NCBI RefSeq assembly: GCF_016907755.1
Contig: NZ_JAFBCN010000001.1
Location: 3,410,001 to 3,474,000 of the forward strand
Direction: 5' to 3'
DNA length: 64,000 bases
Origin: Cellulosimicrobium cellulans
GTDB taxonomy: Bacteria; Actinomycetota; Actinomycetes; Actinomycetales; Cellulomonadaceae
Shown: in pieces, positions 32,423 through 41,376 of the stretch
How the letters are laid out: each line of letters begins with the position of its first letter
How positions within the stretch are numbered: position 1 is the stretch's first letter
Notes under the pieces: model-generated
Seen by the model: the letters and a program-made list of their open reading frames with translations, nothing else
Database searches by the model: none
What the model was told of the DNA's origin: nothing
Program-made: the position numbers and the translations under genes

Positions 32423-32872
32423 GTGGCGACCTTCTCGGCAGTGACCCGGCAGCACATCCTCCAGGCGATCGCGGACTGGGACGACCGGGGCCGGGACGCG
32501 TTCCTCGGGGTCTACGGGTTCACCGCGACCCCGGGCACGCCCCTCCTCCACGAGGACCGGGCGTACGACGCCCAGGCGATCCTCGGCGTCGCGCACCGGT
32601 ACGCGACCGGGCGCGTGGCGACGGCCGAGGAGTTCCGCAACAGCCCCGTCGGCGTCGCCGACCTGCTCCGCAAGCGTGGGTTCGACGTGCCCGGCGCCGC
32701 CCCTGCGGCGCCGGCGCCCGCGCGCCGGACCGCGGCGAAGGCCACGACGGCTCCCCGTACGCCCCGGCGCACGACGACGCCGCGCGCGTCCGAGCCCGAG
32801 AAGCCGCCGGCCGTGTGCCCCACGTGCTTCACGGTCCTGCCCGCGACGGGCATCTGCGACGACTGCGGCTGA
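32423..32872 (+). CDS. Stand-alone ScoMcrA-like head domain with zinc ribbon
   Basis: This 149-residue protein has an N-terminal domain (residues 1-90: ILQAIADWDDRGRDAFLGVYGF, then RAYDAQAILGVAHRYATG and VADLLRKRGFDV) that matches the head domain found in front of the SRA/HNH type IV restriction enzyme ScoMcrA and related endonucleases. A disordered Ala/Pro/Arg linker follows, then a zinc ribbon (CPTC...CDDC). No nuclease part is present or nearby. The GTG start is six bases behind TAGGCT (32411-32416), so the message looks leaderless. The role is unknown; nucleic acid binding is plausible. Its stop is shared with a strong convergent terminator. Confidence 0.75.
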   Translation: MATFSAVTRQHILQAIADWDDRGRDAFLGVYGFTATPGTPLLHEDRAYDAQAILGVAHRYATGRVATAEEFRNSPVGVADLLRKRGFDVPGAAPAAPAPARRTAAKATTAPRTPRRTTTPRASEPEKPPAVCPTCFTVLPATGICDDCG

Positions 32873-32884
32873 CCGGGTCTCCCG

Positions 32885-32934
32885 ACGCACGACGAAGGGC
32901 GCCGTCCGACCGGACGGCGCCCTTCGTCGTGCGT
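32885..32934. terminator. Bidirectional terminator
   Basis: A perfect 23-bp stem (32885-32907 with 32912-32934) with a 4-base loop lies between convergent genes. It is the longest perfect hairpin with a tight loop in the window and should end transcription in both directions. Confidence 0.9.
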
Positions 32935-32950
32935 TCGCTGCGGTACCGGG

Positions 32951-33865
<915 letters not shown>

Positions 33866-33967
33866 TCATGAGTCCCTGACCTGCTGCGCGGGAGCCGGGC
33901 TGGACTTTGTAGATCACGGTTTGGTTACATGGGCGCGGTCCTGACCACGAACGAACCGGAGCGCACC

Positions 33968-34945
33968 ATGTCCCGAGGCCGCCACAGCGCCGCCCCCGCA
34001 GCGCCCGCGCGCGCGTTCCGGCTCCCGGCCCTGCCCGCTCTTCCGGCACTCCCGGCACGCGCCCTCAAGCTCCCGGCGCTCGCCCTGGTCGGGCTGCTCG
34101 GCGCAGGCGTGGTCGGCGCGGGCCCCCAGCCCGCCGAGGGCAACCCCGACCTCGCGCCGCTGAGCGTCGAGCCGACCGCCGGGTCGACCGTGGAGCGCGG
34201 CACCGGGGCCGCCAGCCGGTCCGCCGCGCGCGTCGCACCGCCCGCCACGACGCAGGAGTCCCCGCTCGTCGAGACGGCCGCGCAGATCACGGTCGTGCCG
34301 GCCGCCGAGGCCGCCCCGCCGGCCCCGGCCGTCCCCGTCGCCACCGGCCAGCTCTGGACGACCGACGCCGTCAACGTCCGCACCGGGCCGTCGGCCGACG
34401 CCGAGCGTGTCGCGACCGCCGCGTTCGCCACCGCCGTCGACGTCACCGGCGCGACCGAGGGCGAGTGGAGCCAGGTCGTGTGGGGCGGCGCCGCGGCCTG
34501 GATCAAGTCGAGCTTCCTCGCGCAGACGCAGCCCGAGGCGCCGGCGGCGACGGCCGCGAGCAGCGGGTCGGGGGCGAGCGGGATCTCCGACGCCGCGTGC
34601 TCCGTGAGCTCCGGGATCGAGTCGTCCCTCCGGTCCAACGCCCGTGCGGTCTACCGGGCGGTGTGCGCGATCTTCCCGCAGGTGACGTCCTACGGCGGGA
34701 TCCGGCCGGGCGACAGCGGCGACCACGGCACCGGTCGGGCCCTGGACATCATGATCACGGGCGAGACGGGCTGGGAGATCGCCCGCTACCTCCAGGCCAA
34801 CGCCGGGGCGCTCGGGATCACCTACCTCATCTACCAGCAGCAGATCTGGATGGCCGGAGACCCCGCGAGCGCGTGGTCCGGCATGGAGGACCGCGGCGGC
34901 ACGACCGCGAACCACTTCGACCACGTGCACGTCAGCACCTCGTAG
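33968..34945 (+). CDS. Secreted SH3-domain protein with VldE/ARB_07466-like C-terminus
   Basis: This 325-residue protein has a basic N-terminus and a hydrophobic segment (ALVGLLGAGVVGAG) that looks like a signal or anchor. A bacterial SH3 domain follows (about residues 120-180: LWTTDAVNVRTGPSADAERV, ending VVWGGAAAWIKSSFL). The C-terminal domain (210-325) has SYGGIRPGDSGDHGTGRALDIM and NHFDHVHVS, a conserved His/Asp pattern reminiscent of M15-type zinc peptidases; it matches a domain seen at the end of many actinobacterial secreted proteins. A role in cell-wall binding or turnover is inferred. I chose the ATG at 33968 with a GGAG site; the ATG at 33929 is 13 codons upstream. Confidence 0.8.
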   Translation: MSRGRHSAAPAAPARAFRLPALPALPALPARALKLPALALVGLLGAGVVGAGPQPAEGNPDLAPLSVEPTAGSTVERGTGAASRSAARVAPPATTQESPLVETAAQITVVPAAEAAPPAPAVPVATGQLWTTDAVNVRTGPSADAERVATAAFATAVDVTGATEGEWSQVVWGGAAAWIKSSFLAQTQPEAPAATAASSGSGASGISDAACSVSSGIESSLRSNARAVYRAVCAIFPQVTSYGGIRPGDSGDHGTGRALDIMITGETGWEIARYLQANAGALGITYLIYQQQIWMAGDPASAWSGMEDRGGTTANHFDHVHVSTS

Positions 34946-34959
34946 GCCACGACCGCCGG

Positions 34960-36052
34960 TCACGGTACGACGTCGGAGAACAGCCTCCTGCCCAGGGCGT
35001 CCACGTCCGACGCGTCGCGGGTCAGCCCTACGTAGCCGCTGCGCTCGACGACGAAGACGTCGGACGGGGCCGCGGCCGTCAGCCGCGACACCCAGGAACG
35101 CTCGTGGCGGTAGGTGACCACCTGGACGCCGTCGGCGACCAGCCGCAGCACCACGTCGACGAGCCCGGGGTGCGCGGGCAGCGGAGCAGGACCGTCCTCG
35201 TCGTCGTACCCGGCGTCCTCTGGGCCCGACCCGCCCGAGAGCTGGAGCGACCGCAGGTGCGGCACGTGCGTGAGGAACGCGCCGTCGGCGCCGCCGAGGC
35301 TCAGTGACAGGCGCTCAACGGCGGTGTGCCGCAGCACCGAGAGGTCCACGTCCCGGGTCCCGCCGGCCAGGTGCAGCTCGGTGAGCGCGGGCAGCTGCAC
35401 CAGCGCCTCGAGCCCGGCGAGCAATCCGCCGACGACGTTCACGTGCAGCCGCCGGAGGTCGGTGCACTCCGCCAGCGGCGCGAGGCGCCCGGAGAGCGGC
35501 CCGCCGCTCGGCCGCCCGCTGCCCCGGGCGTGCAGCAAACCACCGGGGATCCGCGCCAGGATGCCCAGCGAGCCACCTCCCCACCTGTGCCACCTTCTCG
35601 GGGAGCACGGGGACGTCGTCCACGGCAGGCGCCGGCGGCGAGGTGGGGGCAGCAGTGGACGAAGGGTCGGACCTCGACACCGCCGCGTGCTTCGCGACAG
35701 CCCGGCGGATCGTCGCGACCTTCGGAGCACCCCGCTCGGCGGTCTCCGCCGGGAGCCGGTCGAGGACGGTCAGGTCCGCCCGGGCCGCGAGCGCGAGGAG
35801 CGCCCAGAGCGCCCGCGCGTCGAGCGCACCCGCGAGGCTCGACGCGTCGAGGCCGGCGGCCGCCCCGAGGTCCGGGTCCTCGAACACCCGCAGGGCAGCT
35901 CGCTCCAGCGCGGGATCGCTCGGGAGCCGCGAGGCGCCCTTGACCGCGTGGGGCTGGTTCGAGTACCGGTCGAACCGGGCCAGCAGCTGCTCCGCCCGCT
36001 CCGCACCCACAGCATCCGAGAGCGCGGCGAGGACGTCGGTCGGACCCGACAT
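34960..36052 (-). pseudogene. Leucine-rich-repeat protein, split by a frameshift
   Basis: One gene appears to be read in two frames. The N-terminal part (36052 to about 35525) starts MSGPTDVLAALSDAVG and resembles the helical N-terminus of STM4015-like leucine-rich-repeat proteins, ending in VLPEKVAQVGRWLAGHPG. The C-terminal part (about 35525 to 34960) has repeats such as LAPLAECTDLRRLHVNV, LVQLPALTELHLAGG and LTHVPHLRSLQLSGG. A single extra base in the run at 35522-35525 would explain the break, because removing one base joins the frames into ARPGSGRPSG. It is therefore either a recent inactivation or a sequencing error. TAGGGT (complement of 36135-36140) may be its -10. Confidence 0.65.
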
Positions 36053-36134
36053 GTGAGCCTCCGTTCACTGCATCGGGGGGTCAGGGCGGTACCGAGCTCC
36101 GACGGCACCGACACCGCGAGCGGCGTCCTCGCGA

Positions 36135-36164
36135 CCCTATCGGTCCCGTCCGGGGCCCGGACGC
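36135..36164 (-). promoter_or_regulatory. -10 of the repeat-protein gene and upstream hairpin
   Basis: TAGGGT on the minus strand (36140-36135) is a -10-like hexamer about 80 bases before the repeat-protein start. Just upstream, 36148-36164 is a 17-bp palindrome with 8-base arms, which may be the terminator of efeB. Confidence 0.4.
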
Positions 36165-36216
36165 CCGCGCGCCCGTGACCCCACGGCCCCCGTCGCGTGG
36201 ACACGCACGACGCCGG

Positions 36217-37599
36217 TCACGCGAAGAGCTCCTGGCCGACGAACGCGGTGCTCGTGCCGTCGAGGAGGCCGGTGTCGTCGCGGACGCCTGCCGGGACGGC
36301 CCAGATCCCCGACCCGGTGTGGCGCAGGTACTCCATCATGGGGTCGTCACGCGAAAGGGTCGTCTGCATCGGGACGTACTGCGTCGCGGGGTCGCGCACG
36401 TAGGCGAGGAAGAAGAGCCCGGCGTCGAGGCGCCCGAGGCCGTCCGAGCCGTCGGTGTAGTTGTAGCCGCGGCGTAGCATCCGCGCCCCGGCGTTGCGCG
36501 TGGGGTGCGCGAGCGCGACGTGCGCCGACGGGTCGATGAGCGGCTCGTCGCCGCGGCCCGTGACCGTGAAGTCGGGCTCGGTGAACTCGTCGCCGCCGGA
36601 GAGCGGCGCACCCGACCCCTTGGTGCGCCCGACGATCGCCTCCTGCTCGCGCAGGGGCGCCCGGTCCCACGTCTCGATGGTCATGCGGATGCGCCGGGCG
36701 ACGAGGTAGGAGCCTCCGGCGAGCCAGACGGCCGCCGGGTCGTCGGCGGGCGCGACCCACACGTGCTCGTCCAGCGCCTCGCTCTCCTCGGCCTTGACGT
36801 TCGCCGTGCCGTCCTTGAACCCGAACAGGTTGCGCGGCGTCGCCTGCGCGGTGGACGTCGACGACGTGCGGCCGTACCCGAGCTGGCTCCACCGGACGCT
36901 CGCGGTCCCGAACGCCAGCCGTGCGAGGTTACGGATCGCGTGCACCGCGACCTGCGGGTCGTCGGCGCACGCCTGGACCGCGAGGTCTCCCCCGCAGCGC
37001 GCCTCCTCGAGCGCGTCCGCCGGGAAGTGCGGCAGGTCCTGGAGCAGCGCGGGCCGACGCCCGTCGAGCCCGAACCGGTCGACGCCGTCGGCCGTGCGGA
37101 ACAGCGACGGCCCGAACCCGAACGTCAGGGTGAGGTTCGACGCGGGCAGCTCCTGGGCCTCCCCGGTGTCGTCGGGCGGCGCGTCGTAGGGCCCGGACAC
37201 CGGCCCGAACGTGCCCGCCGGCAGGCCGCGCGTCATGCGCGCCGCCGCGGCGGTCCACGCCGTCAGCAGCGCGACCAGGTCGTCGCGCGACGTCGTCGTG
37301 AGGTCCCACGTGGCGAAGTGGAGCCGGTCCTGCGCGGGCGTCGCGACGCCCGCCTGGTGCGCACCCGCGAACGGGACGACGTCGTCCGGTCCGACGGCCG
37401 CCGTCGGGCCCGAGGGCCCGTCCGTCGCACGGGCCGCCGCGTACCCGCCCGCGGCCCCGGCCGCGAGCAGCCCCGCGCCCGCCGCGCCCAGGAGGGCGCG
37501 ACGGGAGAGGCGCGGGGACGCGCTCGGGCGCACCGGCGTCGCGTCCGCCGGAGCGGTCTCGGCCGCGTCCTCCGGCACGGGGATCTCGGGCTGGGTCAT
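36217..37599 (-). CDS. efeB: EfeB, Dyp-type heme peroxidase of the iron uptake system
   Basis: This 460-residue Dyp-type peroxidase has a twin-arginine signal (SRRALLGAAGAGLLAAG near residues 32-50), so it is exported folded with its heme. The GxxDG motif is seen in LFGFKDGTANVK and the proximal His in DPSAHVALAHPTRNAG. EfeB oxidises ferrous iron or assists in iron delivery from outside. It is the third gene of the efeUOB operon, 19 bases after efeO. Confidence 0.95.
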   Translation of the reverse strand: MTQPEIPVPEDAAETAPADATPVRPSASPRLSRRALLGAAGAGLLAAGAAGGYAAARATDGPSGPTAAVGPDDVVPFAGAHQAGVATPAQDRLHFATWDLTTTSRDDLVALLTAWTAAAARMTRGLPAGTFGPVSGPYDAPPDDTGEAQELPASNLTLTFGFGPSLFRTADGVDRFGLDGRRPALLQDLPHFPADALEEARCGGDLAVQACADDPQVAVHAIRNLARLAFGTASVRWSQLGYGRTSSTSTAQATPRNLFGFKDGTANVKAEESEALDEHVWVAPADDPAAVWLAGGSYLVARRIRMTIETWDRAPLREQEAIVGRTKGSGAPLSGGDEFTEPDFTVTGRGDEPLIDPSAHVALAHPTRNAGARMLRRGYNYTDGSDGLGRLDAGLFFLAYVRDPATQYVPMQTTLSRDDPMMEYLRHTGSGIWAVPAGVRDDTGLLDGTSTAFVGQELFA

Positions 37600-37618
37600 C
37601 GCACGCTCACGTCCCTGG

Positions 37619-38833
37619 TCAGAGGACGACCGCGGCGGTGAGCTGCGACAGCGGCTCGCTCAGCGCATCGACACCGTCGGCGAGCGTCTTCACCTGGTCG
37701 GCCGTGAGATCGGTGTAGAGCACGAACCCGTCGCCGTCGCGGTACTGGTCGAGCTCCTCCTGGAGCGCGGCGAACCGGGCGTCGAGGTCGTCGGTGAGCT
37801 CGGTGTCCTTCGCGAGGACCACGTCGCGCAGGCCCTCGTAGGCGACCTTCGCGCCGTCGAGGTTCGCCTGGAAGTCCCACAGGTCGGTGTGCGACCAGAT
37901 CTCCTCCTCGCCCGTGACCTTGCCCGTGGCGACCTCGTCCAGCAGGCCCTTGGCACCGTTGCCGATCGCCGCCGCGTCGATCTGCTCGGCGAAGGACGCC
38001 TCGTGCGTCCGGTCGTAGAGCTCCTGCGTGTCGGCGAGGAGCTGGTCGGCGTACTGCGTGCGCTGCGCCTCGGTGAGCGGGACGTACTCCGTGCCGCCGT
38101 TCGCGTCCGGGGCCGGCGGCCACAGGTCCTTCTCCAGCAGGTGCCAGCCCGTCCACTCCTGGCCCGCCTCGAGGTCGGCCTCGCGCAGGTCCATGCGCGG
38201 GTCGAGGTCGCCGAACGACTCCGCGACCGGCTCGATGCGCTCCCAGTGCACGCGGACCGGGGCGTAGAGCTCGCGCGCCGCGTCGTCGTCGCCCGCCGCG
38301 TAGGCGTCGACGAACTCCTGGGTCCCCGTGAGGAGCTGCTCGGTCTGGTCCTTGACGTACGCGACGTAGTTCGTCGCCGCGGCCTGGACCTGGTCGGCGA
38401 CCTCGCCCGTCGGCTCGACGACGGCGCCCGAGTCCGTGACGGTGAAGTCGGCCCGGATGCCGTCTCCGACCATGCCCGGCTTGCACGCCGTGACGTACGA
38501 GCCGGGCTTCGCGGTGAGGACCAGGTCGCGGGTGATGCCGGGGCCGATGTTCTCGACCTCGGACACGATGCGCAGGCCGTCCTCGGCGAGCAGGTAGAAC
38601 TCGGTGACCTGGCTCCCGTCGTTCGTCACGGAGAACACCAGGTGGCCCGACGGCGCCTCGGTCGCCGACACGTCGCACGCGTCGTCCGTCGAGCTCACCG
38701 TGAGCGCCGTCGGCCCGTCGGCCCCGGGGCTCGTCGCACCCGTCGGGTCGTTCGGCGTGCAGGCGGCCAGCGGGACGAGCAGGACGGCGGCGAGCAGGGG
38801 TGCGGCTGCGCGCGAGGCCCGGGTGCGGGTCAT
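37619..38833 (-). CDS. efeO: EfeO, periplasmic iron-binding lipoprotein
   Basis: This 404-residue protein has a signal peptide with lipobox LAAC, so it is a membrane-anchored lipoprotein. The N-terminal cupredoxin-like domain is at about residues 40-140 (HLVFSVTNDGSQVTEFYLL, GSYVTACKPGM). The C-terminal M75/imelysin domain carries the HxxE iron-binding motif (VRVHWERIEP) and the family segment GQEWTGWHLLEKDLW. It binds iron and delivers it to EfeU. Its start overlaps the efeU stop (ATGA). Confidence 0.95.
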   Translation of the reverse strand: MTRTRASRAAAPLLAAVLLVPLAACTPNDPTGATSPGADGPTALTVSSTDDACDVSATEAPSGHLVFSVTNDGSQVTEFYLLAEDGLRIVSEVENIGPGITRDLVLTAKPGSYVTACKPGMVGDGIRADFTVTDSGAVVEPTGEVADQVQAAATNYVAYVKDQTEQLLTGTQEFVDAYAAGDDDAARELYAPVRVHWERIEPVAESFGDLDPRMDLREADLEAGQEWTGWHLLEKDLWPPAPDANGGTEYVPLTEAQRTQYADQLLADTQELYDRTHEASFAEQIDAAAIGNGAKGLLDEVATGKVTGEEEIWSHTDLWDFQANLDGAKVAYEGLRDVVLAKDTELTDDLDARFAALQEELDQYRDGDGFVLYTDLTADQVKTLADGVDALSEPLSQLTAAVVL

Positions 38834-39705
38834 CGGTCTCCTCCGAGAGGTGCGGTGTTCGTGACAGGGGCGGGCGCGGGCTTCGCCGGCGCGCCGGGGG
38901 ACGGTCCGAACCAGACGGTCCGGACGAAGAAGAACAGGGTCGGCACGAGGTAGAGCCACCAGGCCGCGAGCTCGAGCCACGTCGTCGCGGGCGAGAAGTT
39001 GAAGACGCCCTTGAGCACCGTGCCGTACCAGCTCGACGGCGGGATCTGCGCCGACACGTCGAACGCCAGGTTGTGGAGACCGGGGAGGATGCCCGCCTCC
39101 TGGAGGTCGTGGACCCCGTAGGAGAGCACGCCCGCGGCCACCACGATGAGGAACAGCCCGGTCCAGGCGAAGAAGAGCCGCAGGTTCAGGCGGAGCGCCC
39201 CGCGATAGACGGCCCACGCGAGCCCGACCGCGACGGCGATGCCGAGCACGGCGCCCAGCAGGGGCCGGGTCGTCGCCCCGGTCGCCTGGGCGCCGGCCCA
39301 CAGGAACAGCGCGGTCTCGAGCCCCTCGCGCCCGACGGCGAGCACCGCCATGACGACGACGGCCCACCGGCCCGCGGCGATCGCGTCGTCGAGCTTGTGC
39401 TGCAGGTCCGCCTTGAGGTGTCGCGCCGTGCGACCCATCCAGAAGATCATCCAGGTGATGAGCCCGACGGCGAGGATCGAGAGCGTGCCGCCGATCGCCT
39501 CCTGCGCCTCGAACGACAGCCCTTGGGGGCCGAACGTGAGCGCCGCGCCGAAGCCGAGGGAGACCAGCACGGCCACGCCGACGCCGGACCACAGCGCGGG
39601 CAGCAGGTCGCGGCGCCCGGTCTTGACCAGGTACGCGACGAGGATGGAGACGACGAGCGACGCCTCGAGCCCCTCGCGCAGACCGATGAGGAAGTTCGCG
39701 AACAC
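38830..39705 (-). CDS. efeU: EfeU/FTR1 iron permease
   Basis: This 291-residue membrane protein has seven hydrophobic segments. Two REGLE motifs, in LREGLEASL and VGREGLETALFLW, are the ferric-iron binding sites of the FTR1 family. The start is a GTG at 39703-39705. It is the first gene of efeUOB. An IdeR-like box lies 74 bases upstream, which predicts expression in iron starvation. Confidence 0.95.
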   Translation of the reverse strand: MFANFLIGLREGLEASLVVSILVAYLVKTGRRDLLPALWSGVGVAVLVSLGFGAALTFGPQGLSFEAQEAIGGTLSILAVGLITWMIFWMGRTARHLKADLQHKLDDAIAAGRWAVVVMAVLAVGREGLETALFLWAGAQATGATTRPLLGAVLGIAVAVGLAWAVYRGALRLNLRLFFAWTGLFLIVVAAGVLSYGVHDLQEAGILPGLHNLAFDVSAQIPPSSWYGTVLKGVFNFSPATTWLELAAWWLYLVPTLFFFVRTVWFGPSPGAPAKPAPAPVTNTAPLGGDR

Positions 39706-39778
39706 GGATCCTGACCCTCCGGGACGTCCCGAGTCCTGGAGCAGGGGTACGGGAACCGATCGTTCAGGCCGCGCGTTA

Positions 39779-39797
39779 TTAGGCCAGCCTGTGCTAA
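39779..39797 (-). promoter_or_regulatory. IdeR/DmdR iron box of efeUOB
   Basis: Nineteen bases match the IdeR consensus at 14 positions in minus-strand orientation, with both ends (TTAG and CCTAA) intact. It is weaker than the SIP box but correctly placed upstream of efeU. Confidence 0.65.
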
Positions 39798-39805
39798 CTC
39801 CGCAG

Positions 39806-40084
39806 ATGCTACTCCTCGCCGTCATCGGCTCCGACCCCAGGGACCCGATGCGGACCGCCGCGGCCGTGATGGTCGTCACAGCGATCACCACGGCGGTCGT
39901 CGCCGGGGTGCTGTGCGCGGGCGCCCTCACCGTGCCGCTCGTGACGTGGCTCCCCGGCGCGCCGACGACGCTGTCGACCCGGCGTCGCACCGGTAGGCCG
40001 GTCGCTGCCGTGGAACGACGAAGGCCACGTCCGATCCCTGTGCGGGATCCGACGTGGCCTTCGACCGTTGACGGGTGGAGCTGA
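39806..40084 (+). CDS. Possible small membrane protein (doubtful)
   Basis: This 92-codon frame opposite efeU begins next to the iron box and encodes a plausible membrane helix (RTAAAVMVVTAITTAVVAGVLCAGALTV, residues 16-43). Its end, however, is Arg/Pro rich and runs over the tRNA terminator and into the tRNA itself, and no family is recognised. I would treat it as a weak candidate for a divergent iron-regulated small protein. Confidence 0.2.
   Translation: MLLLAVIGSDPRDPMRTAAAVMVVTAITTAVVAGVLCAGALTVPLVTWLPGAPTTLSTRRRTGRPVAAVERRRPRPIPVRDPTWPSTVDGWS
40019..40063 (-). terminator. Terminator of the tRNA-Ala gene
   Basis: A 20-bp stem with one internal mismatch (40019-40031 with 40051-40063 and 40033-40038 with 40044-40049) lies 13 bases downstream of the tRNA 3' end. 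Confidence 0.8.
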
Positions 40085-40148
40085 GGGGACTCGAACCCCT
40101 GACCCCCTGCATGCCATGCAGGTGCGCTACCAGCTGCGCCACAGCCCC
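40076..40148 (-). tRNA. tRNA-Ala (GGC)
   Basis: The 73-base minus-strand sequence folds into a full cloverleaf. The acceptor stem GGGGCTG pairs with CAGCTCC and includes the G3-U70 wobble that marks alanine tRNA. The anticodon stem CCTGC/GCAGG holds loop ATGGCAT, anticodon GGC, reading GCC. The T-arm carries GGTTCGAGTCC. The discriminator is A and the CCA end is not encoded. Confidence 0.97.
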
Positions 40149-40227
40149 GTGGATCTGCGAAGATCCTGGTCAAGCACTGGATGAACACTCCCCCGGCCGG
40201 TTTCCCGTCCTGCGGAGCGTCGCTAGT

Positions 40228-40908
40228 CTACGCAGAAACCGGCTCCAGATTCCAATCCGGTCCCGCGTTCCACTCGTCGAGCGGGAACCCGGCACCGACG
40301 TTGTGCGCCACCAGGCGCCACGCGGGCGTCGCCGCAGGAGCAGAGCGGTGCAGGTGGGACCAGTGGACGTTGTGCAGGCCGGAGATCCCGCGCCAGCCCT
40401 CCGGGTCCAGCCCGAGCAGCGCGGTGACGGCGAGCGTGATCGCGGCGCCGTGGGACACGACGACGAGGGTGTCGTCGCTCTCGAGGGACTCGACGTGCTC
40501 GGTGACGGCCTCGACGAGGCGCGCCGCGACGGCGGCCTTGGTCTCGGCGCCCGCGCGCGTGGGCTCCTCGCCCCGGCGCCACGCCGCGTACTCCTCCGGC
40601 CAGCGCTCGGCGATCTCCGGGCCCGTGAGCCCCTCCCACTCCCCGAAGCCGCGCTCGCGCAGCCGGGAGTCGAACAGCACGTCCGCTCCGATGGCCGCGG
40701 CGTACGCGCGTGCGGTGTCGGCCGCCCGCACGAGGTCCGACGCGACGACACGCGTCGCACGGTGCGCGCTCGCGAGAGCCTTCGCGCCGTGCTCGGCCTG
40801 CCACTGCCCGACGCCGTCGAGCGGGATGTCGACCTGGCCCTGCAGGCGCATCGTGGCGTTGTACGCGGTCCGGCCGTGGCGCAGGAGGACGAGCGTCCCG
40901 GCGCTCAC
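40228..40908 (-). CDS. Histidine phosphatase family (phosphoglycerate-mutase-like)
   Basis: This 226-residue protein has the catalytic LLRHGRTAYNATMRLQG (phospho-His) and the second His in VVVSHGAAITLAV. It belongs to the broad-specificity phosphatase branch rather than to glycolytic mutases. It follows rsfS with a GTGA overlap, the usual order in actinobacteria. Its substrate is unknown. Confidence 0.9.
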   Translation of the reverse strand: MSAGTLVLLRHGRTAYNATMRLQGQVDIPLDGVGQWQAEHGAKALASAHRATRVVASDLVRAADTARAYAAAIGADVLFDSRLRERGFGEWEGLTGPEIAERWPEEYAAWRRGEEPTRAGAETKAAVAARLVEAVTEHVESLESDDTLVVVSHGAAITLAVTALLGLDPEGWRGISGLHNVHWSHLHRSAPAATPAWRLVAHNVGAGFPLDEWNAGPDWNLEPVSA

Positions 40909-41351
40909 GCCAGGGGCTCCCCCGACAGCCGGATGGTGCCGTCGCCGCGGGTCGTGTCGTCCGCGTCGTCGGCCGTGCCGTCGCCGCCGCGCGCGTCCTC
41001 GGGGAGCTCGACGACGGGGCAGTCCTTCCACAGGCGCTCGAGCGCGTAGTAGACGCGGTCCTCGGAGTGCTGCACGTGCACGACGACGTCGCCGAAGTCG
41101 ATGAGGACCCAGCGTGCCTCCTGCTTGCCCTCGCGACGGATCGGCTTGGACCCCGCCTTGAACATCGCCTCCTCGACCGCGTCGACGATCGCCGAGACCT
41201 GGCGCTCGCTCGACCCGGACGCGATGAGGAACACGTCCGTGAGGACGAGCTGCTCGCTCACGTCGAGCGCGATGATCTCCTCGGCCTTGCGGTCGGACGC
41301 CGCCCGCGCCGCGATGACGGCGAGCTCTACGGCTCGTTCGGTGGCAGTCAC
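40905..41351 (-). CDS. rsfS: Ribosome silencing factor RsfS
   Basis: This 148-residue RsfS/YbeB/Iojap protein binds L14 and blocks joining of ribosomal subunits in starvation. Visible motifs are AEEIIALDVSEQLVLTDVFLIASG, the REGKQEARWVLIDFGDVVVHV core and YYALERLWKDCP. An acidic tail of about 30 residues follows. The GTG at 41349-41351 was selected as start from family length. It is downstream of nadD with one extra gene between. Confidence 0.94.
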   Translation of the reverse strand: MTATERAVELAVIAARAASDRKAEEIIALDVSEQLVLTDVFLIASGSSERQVSAIVDAVEEAMFKAGSKPIRREGKQEARWVLIDFGDVVVHVQHSEDRVYYALERLWKDCPVVELPEDARGGDGTADDADDTTRGDGTIRLSGEPLA

Positions 41352-41376
41352 GTGTCTCCGTTCATGGTGCGGCCGC

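Noticed and set aside
40105-40125. Perfect palindrome around CCTGCATGCCATGCAGG as a possible operator
   Set aside because: It is the anticodon arm of the tRNA-Ala gene.
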